Source: a marine group bacterium Sva0996 bin134 | GTDB taxonomy: Bacteria; Actinomycetota; Acidimicrobiia; Acidimicrobiales; Bin134 | Assembly (NCBI GenBank): GCA_002239105.1 | Contig: MPNQ01000002.1 | Location: forward strand, 124,001-188,000 | DNA: 64,000 nucleotides | Direction of reading: 5' to 3' | Part shown: positions 60,274 to 64,000 of the stretch, one piece after another | How positions within the stretch are numbered: the stretch's first letter is position 1 | Layout: each line of letters opens with the position of its first letter | Translations under genes and position numbers: made by a program | The notes under the pieces: model-generated | The model's database searches: none | Seen by the model: the letters and a program-made list of their open reading frames with translations, nothing else | What the model was told of the DNA's origin: nothing

Positions 60274-60915
60274 TCAGTCTCCGGCTGAGGGGCAGAACGA
60301 GGCCAAGACGCACTCGTCACAGCGGGGGCGGCGGGCGATGCACACCCGGCGGCCATGGAGAATGAGCCGCAGGGAGAACTCGCCCCGCTCGGCCGCCGGA
60401 ACCATGGGGTTCAGCTCCGTCTCTATCTTCACCGGGTCTTTGTGCTCGGTAATGCCCAGCAATCCGGTGATGCGGGCCACGTGGGTGTCCACCGGCAGAC
60501 CCGGCAGGTCTAGGGCCACGCTGCGCACCACGTTGGCCGTTTTGCGGCCCACCCCGGGCAGGCTCACCAATTCAGACATCTTGCCGGGCACCTCGCTGTC
60601 GAAGCGCTCGACCAGACCCTGGGCCATGCCCACGATGTTTCGGGCCTTGTTGGCGAAAAAGCCGGTCGACCGGACCAGTTCCTCAACGTGCGCCAAGGGG
60701 GCGCCGGCCAGGTCTTCCGGGGTGGGATAGGCCGCGAACAGATCGGGGGTGACCATGTTCACCCGCTTGTCGGTGCACTGGGCCGACAAGATGGTGGCCA
60801 CCAGAAGCTGGAACGGGTTTTCATGGTCCAGCTCGCACACGGCCTCGGGGTATTCCTCGGCCAACAGCTCATGAGTGCGTCTGGCCCGGCCCTTGGGGGT
60901 GCGCGGCTTGCCCAT
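60274..60915 (-). CDS. nth: Endonuclease III
   Basis: 213-aa base-excision glycosylase/AP lyase for oxidised pyrimidines. The helix-hairpin-helix LPGVGRKTANVV has catalytic Lys125, VDTHV has Asp143, and the 4Fe-4S cluster cysteines are Cys192, Cys199, Cys202 and Cys208 (spacing 6-2-5). All are intact. ATG 60915 has TACCAT seven bases upstream, leaderless. It is divergent from the MshD-like gene, whose -10 box is only 35 bp away. Confidence 0.96.
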   Translation of the reverse strand: MGKPRTPKGRARRTHELLAEEYPEAVCELDHENPFQLLVATILSAQCTDKRVNMVTPDLFAAYPTPEDLAGAPLAHVEELVRSTGFFANKARNIVGMAQGLVERFDSEVPGKMSELVSLPGVGRKTANVVRSVALDLPGLPVDTHVARITGLLGITEHKDPVKIETELNPMVPAAERGEFSLRLILHGRRVCIARRPRCDECVLASFCPSAGD

Positions 60916-60975
60916 CGCCGGGATGGTAGCGGTCTGCCTCCGGTGTCTGGAGTTGGGGCCGCTACCGTGGTTTCT

Positions 60976-61674
60976 GTGACGCTGACGGTTGTCCAACCAG
61001 ACCAGGGAGAGTTTGCCTGGTCGATCACGGTGGACCCCGTCCAGCCCCGAGACGACAACGCGGCCCGCCAGATCAGGGCAGTCCTCAGCCGGGCTGAAGC
61101 CGGCGCTTCGATACAGCTGTGGATTGAGCGGGCCAGCACCGACGACGACCAGTACGCCGCAGAGCTCGGCTTTCAGCCGTACCGCGACCTGTGGCGGATG
61201 CAGCGGTCGCTGCCCACCGACCGCTCCCCCATCGCCACCCGAGCCTTTGTCCCCGTTGCCGACGACGACGAATTTCTCCGGGTCAACAATCGGGCGTTCC
61301 ACTGGCACCCGGAACAGGGGGGGCTGACCCGTCAGGACTTGGCCGACCGCATGGCCGAACCGTGGTACGACGCCGAGGGGTTCCGGCTCCACGAGCAAGG
61401 CGGGCGGCTGGCCGGCTTCTGCTGGACCAAGGTCCACCCCGACGAAACCCCGCCGGGCGGAGAGATCTACGCCATCGCGGTCGACCCCGACTTCCACGGC
61501 CAAGGCCTGGGCAAGCCGATGACCCTGGCCGGGCTCGACCACCTGGCCGACCTGGGGCTCACCGTGGGGTTCCTCTATGTGGAAGCGGACAACCTGCCGG
61601 CGGTGGCCACCTATCGCGGCCTGGGCTTCGACCACCACTCCACCAACCGGGCCTACCGACTGATCGTCGAATGA
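60976..61674 (+). CDS. MshD-like GNAT acetyltransferase (mycothiol synthase family), short form
   Basis: 232 aa. The C-terminal GNAT domain matches MshD: VNNRAFHWHPEQGGLTRQDL, EPWYDAEGFRLHEQGGRLAGFCWTKVHP, GEIYAIAVDPDFHGQGLGKPMTLAGLDHL (acetyl-CoA loop) and LYVEADNLPAVATYRGLGF. MshD acetylates Cys-GlcN-Ins to mycothiol. This protein is about 60-70 residues shorter at the N-terminus than usual, so the first GNAT domain is incomplete. TACCGT lies seven bases before GTG 60976. It is coupled to ubiE (ATGA overlap). Confidence 0.85.
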   Translation: MTLTVVQPDQGEFAWSITVDPVQPRDDNAARQIRAVLSRAEAGASIQLWIERASTDDDQYAAELGFQPYRDLWRMQRSLPTDRSPIATRAFVPVADDDEFLRVNNRAFHWHPEQGGLTRQDLADRMAEPWYDAEGFRLHEQGGRLAGFCWTKVHPDETPPGGEIYAIAVDPDFHGQGLGKPMTLAGLDHLADLGLTVGFLYVEADNLPAVATYRGLGFDHHSTNRAYRLIVE

Positions 61675-62387
61675 GCTCCAACTCCCCGCTGCCCCAAGGA
61701 CAGGACAAAGTGGCGGCGGTGCGGACGATGTTTGACGCCATCGCCCCCCGCTACGACATGATCAACCGACTGCTGACCTTCGGCATGGACTGTAGATGGC
61801 GGCGTCGGTCGGTGCGGGAGCTGGGATTGCCCGCCGGGGCCCGGGTATTCGACCTGGCTTGCGGCACCGGCGACCTGTGCCGAGACCTGGAGGCCGCCGG
61901 GTTCAGCCCGGTGGGATTCGACCTGTCGGTCGGGATGCTCCAAACGGCCCAGAAGTATCGGGCCTCGGGCAAGCTGCACGCCCCAATGGTGCTGGGCGAC
62001 GCCCTGTGCCTGCCCGTTCCCGCCGAGAGCGCAGACGGCATTACGTGTGGCTTCGCCTTGCGGAATGTGGTGAACCTGGACGGGTTGTTCGCTGAGCTGT
62101 CCCGGGTGGTGCGCCCGGGAGGGCGGGTATCGCTGCTCGAAGTGGCCGAGCCGTCCAACTTGGTATTGAGGCTCGGCCACGGCCTGTATTTCGGCAAGAT
62201 CATCCCCCTAGTTGGCGGGCTGCTGTCAGACCGGGCCGCCTATGAGTACCTCCCCAAGTCGGTGGCCTATATGCCCCCCACCGACGAGATGCTCGACCTT
62301 TTGGCCGGTCACGGGTTCGACGCGGTAAACCATGTGCTGCTCTCCGGCGGCATCGCCCAGCTGATCACCGCCACCCGAAAGCGCTAG
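61671..62387 (+). CDS. ubiE: Demethylmenaquinone/ubiquinone C-methyltransferase
   Basis: 238-aa SAM methyltransferase. MFDAIAPRYDMINRLLTFGMDCRWRR and FDLACGTGDLCRDL (motif I, about 57-70) are UbiE/MenG signatures, as are GDALCLP, CGFALRNVVN and YEYLPKSV. In an actinobacterium the product is menaquinone, so MenG is the physiological name. Start ATG 61671 overlaps the MshD-like stop. It belongs to the last small operon, followed by an acyl-CoA ligase 28 nt away. Confidence 0.95.
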   Translation: MSSNSPLPQGQDKVAAVRTMFDAIAPRYDMINRLLTFGMDCRWRRRSVRELGLPAGARVFDLACGTGDLCRDLEAAGFSPVGFDLSVGMLQTAQKYRASGKLHAPMVLGDALCLPVPAESADGITCGFALRNVVNLDGLFAELSRVVRPGGRVSLLEVAEPSNLVLRLGHGLYFGKIIPLVGGLLSDRAAYEYLPKSVAYMPPTDEMLDLLAGHGFDAVNHVLLSGGIAQLITATRKR

Positions 62388-62415
62388 TCCGCACCGGCAC
62401 ACCCAAGCCCCTTCA

Positions 62416-63963
62416 ATGTCCCTTCTGGCCCACCACATCCCCTCAGATGATCCTGACCGTTTGGCGCTGACCGATCAGCAGATCACCATGGGCTGGGCCG
62501 AGCTCGACCAGGTGATGAACCGGGGGGTCAACTTGCTGCGCTCCCTCGACCTGGGCCCGGAGCGCCGGCTGGCGGTTTTCGCCGAGAACTCGGCCGAGAC
62601 GGTTATCGCCTATGTGGCCGCCGCACTGGCCGGAGCGTCGGCTGTGCCGGTGAACTTCCACCTCACCCCCGACGAGCTGGCCTACATCCTGGAGGACTCG
62701 GCCACGGCCCTGCTGCTGGTGGGACCCGAGACCGCGGAGCGGGGCCTGCTGGCCGCCCAAGCAGTGGCGAGCACCTCCGGCGGTTCGCCAATCACCGTTA
62801 TCGGGTGGCGCTGCTCCGACCACCCCGCGATGGTCTCCTGGGAAGACCGCCTAGCCCGAACCTCCACCGAACCCCCTCCAACCGACATCCCACCGCTTCC
62901 CCACCTGTTCTACACCTCGGGAACCACCGGGCGGCCCAAAGGGGTGGAGGCACCCCCTGGCTTGTATAAGGGTGGGGCCACGGTGGCCGAATATGCCGCT
63001 TCCTGCGCCACTCCGAACGCCGCCATCGGCACTCATCTGGTGGTGGGCCCGATGTACCACGCCGGCCCGTTCGCGGCCACCCGCAACCTCTTGGGCGGCG
63101 CTTGCGTGGTAGTTATGGGCCGCTTCGACGCCGAGGCCACCCTGGCGGCCATCGACCGCTACCGAGTGCGGGGCGTGTTCATGGTGCCCACCCACTTCAG
63201 CCGGCTTCTGGCCCTGTCCGCTGAGGTGCGGAAGAGCTACCGCACCGACAGCCTGGTGTCGGTGACCCACAGCGGGGCGCCGTGCCCGGTATCGGTGAAG
63301 CGGGCCATCATCGACTGGCTCGGACCCATTGTCTACGAGGGGTACGGGTCGACCGAGGTGGGCGGCTCATGCCACATCAACTCCGAGGACTGGCTGGCCC
63401 ACCCCGGCTCGGTAGGGCGGCCGGTCCCCCCGTTCGAGGTGTTGATTGCCGACGAACAAGGCAACGAGCTTCCGCCGGGTCAAGAGGGGCGGGTGTACTT
63501 CGTCGACGGCAGCGGGCGGGGCATCCGCTATCGAAACGCCCCTGACAAGACGGCGGCCGCCCACTTGCGGCCAGGGGTGTTCACGCTGGGCGAGATCGGC
63601 TACGTAGACGATGAGGGATTCTTGTATCTGACCGACCGGTTTTCCGACATGGTGGTGTCGGGCGGGGTGAACATCTACCCGGCCGAGGCCGAGCAGGTGC
63701 TGGTGGAGCACCCCGGAGTAGCTGATGTCGCCTGCATCGGCGTCCCCGACACCGAGATGGGCGAGCAACTCATGGCCTTGGTAGTGGCCACCGATCCCGA
63801 CCAGCCGCCGTTAGAGGCCGAGGTAATCGCCTTTTGCCGCGACCGCATCGCCCACTACAAGTGTCCCCGGTCGGTGGAGTTCATCAGCGAAGAGAATCTG
63901 GGCCGCACCGCCATGGGCAAGATCAACAAGCAAGCCCTACGCGCCCCCTATTGGAAGGGCTAA
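62416..63963 (+). CDS. Acyl-CoA synthetase / AMP-dependent ligase
   Basis: 515-aa ANL-superfamily enzyme. The AMP-binding P-loop FYTSGTTGRPKGVEAPP is near 165-181, YGSTEVGG near 313, the hinge region DRFSDMVVSGGVNIYPAEAEQVL near 410, and the C-terminal catalytic Lys in GKINKQALR. It activates a carboxylic acid to an acyl-CoA; whether it prefers a fatty or another acid is not clear. It follows ubiE by 28 nt on the same strand. Complete, ending 37 nt before the window end. Confidence 0.93.
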   Translation: MSLLAHHIPSDDPDRLALTDQQITMGWAELDQVMNRGVNLLRSLDLGPERRLAVFAENSAETVIAYVAAALAGASAVPVNFHLTPDELAYILEDSATALLLVGPETAERGLLAAQAVASTSGGSPITVIGWRCSDHPAMVSWEDRLARTSTEPPPTDIPPLPHLFYTSGTTGRPKGVEAPPGLYKGGATVAEYAASCATPNAAIGTHLVVGPMYHAGPFAATRNLLGGACVVVMGRFDAEATLAAIDRYRVRGVFMVPTHFSRLLALSAEVRKSYRTDSLVSVTHSGAPCPVSVKRAIIDWLGPIVYEGYGSTEVGGSCHINSEDWLAHPGSVGRPVPPFEVLIADEQGNELPPGQEGRVYFVDGSGRGIRYRNAPDKTAAAHLRPGVFTLGEIGYVDDEGFLYLTDRFSDMVVSGGVNIYPAEAEQVLVEHPGVADVACIGVPDTEMGEQLMALVVATDPDQPPLEAEVIAFCRDRIAHYKCPRSVEFISEENLGRTAMGKINKQALRAPYWKG

Positions 63964-64000
63964 AGGGCAAGCCCAACAGTCAAGAGCGCCCCCAGAACAA

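Overview
The window is high-GC DNA with the gene content of a chromosome from a non-mycobacterial actinobacterium. The evidence is a pdtaR-like ANTAR regulator, polA and rpsA next to uvrB and uvrA (the order seen in mycobacteria), a his-trp cluster, an MshD-like acetyltransferase, an LLM (F420-type) oxidoreductase, a DUF222/HNH endonuclease, and a type II fatty-acid synthesis operon. Acidimicrobiia-like is my best guess at the lineage, but nothing here proves it. Many starts lack a Shine-Dalgarno and instead have a TANNNT box 6-8 nt upstream, the signature of leaderless transcription.

Layout. (1) 1-9.2 kb is a defence/accessory block: a type I restriction-modification system (hsdR-hsdS and hsdM, all on the minus strand) split by a 2.8-kb insert. 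The insert holds a Phd/RelE module, an RHH/Doc module, a DUF6338-like membrane protein, two related proline-rich micro-proteins and an orphan HigA-like regulator; a DUF222 HNH gene flanks hsdR. (2) 9.4-31.1 kb is core chromosome: VOC protein, Tat-exported DUF839/PhoX-like protein, uvrA, an old-yellow-enzyme/2,4-dienoyl-CoA reductase type enzyme, uvrB, rpsA, polA, an ANTAR regulator, a DUF1214 protein, a membrane metallophosphoesterase, PPK2, a carboxylesterase and an NCS2 permease with a regulatory-like tail. (3) 31.15-38.27 kb is a probable integrative element at tRNA-Leu(CAA): tyrosine integrase, DUF3800 protein, an array of CGGTCGC repeats, decayed IS3 and LuxR fragments, a perfect 40-bp palindrome, and a low-GC group of secreted/unknown genes. 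It is bounded by 12-bp direct copies of the tRNA 3' end. (4) 38.5-43.3 kb carries fabD-fabH-fabG-acpP-fabF, then fabZ on the other strand. (5) 43.3-56 kb, mostly minus strand, carries a peroxiredoxin, HU, trpA-trpB-trpF, ygfZ-like, trpE, hisI, groES-like, hisF-hisA-hisH-hisB-hisC-hisD. (6) 56-64 kb carries an LLM oxidoreductase, zinc alcohol dehydrogenase, a secreted RCC1-repeat protein, nth, an MshD-like acetyltransferase, ubiE/menG and an acyl-CoA ligase.

The most striking observation is the Bcp/PrxQ peroxiredoxin at 43327-43794. Its frame is open over 155 codons except for one TGA, which lies exactly where the peroxidatic cysteine of the TPGC motif should be. A 7-bp stem with a G-containing loop begins 7 nt after that TGA. 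This is best read as a selenocysteine-containing peroxiredoxin with a bacterial SECIS-like element, although a point mutation or a sequencing error remains possible. Second-rank candidates are the DUF6338/micro-protein cassette inside the R-M locus and the tRNA-Leu element with its repeat array, palindrome and secreted-protein genes.
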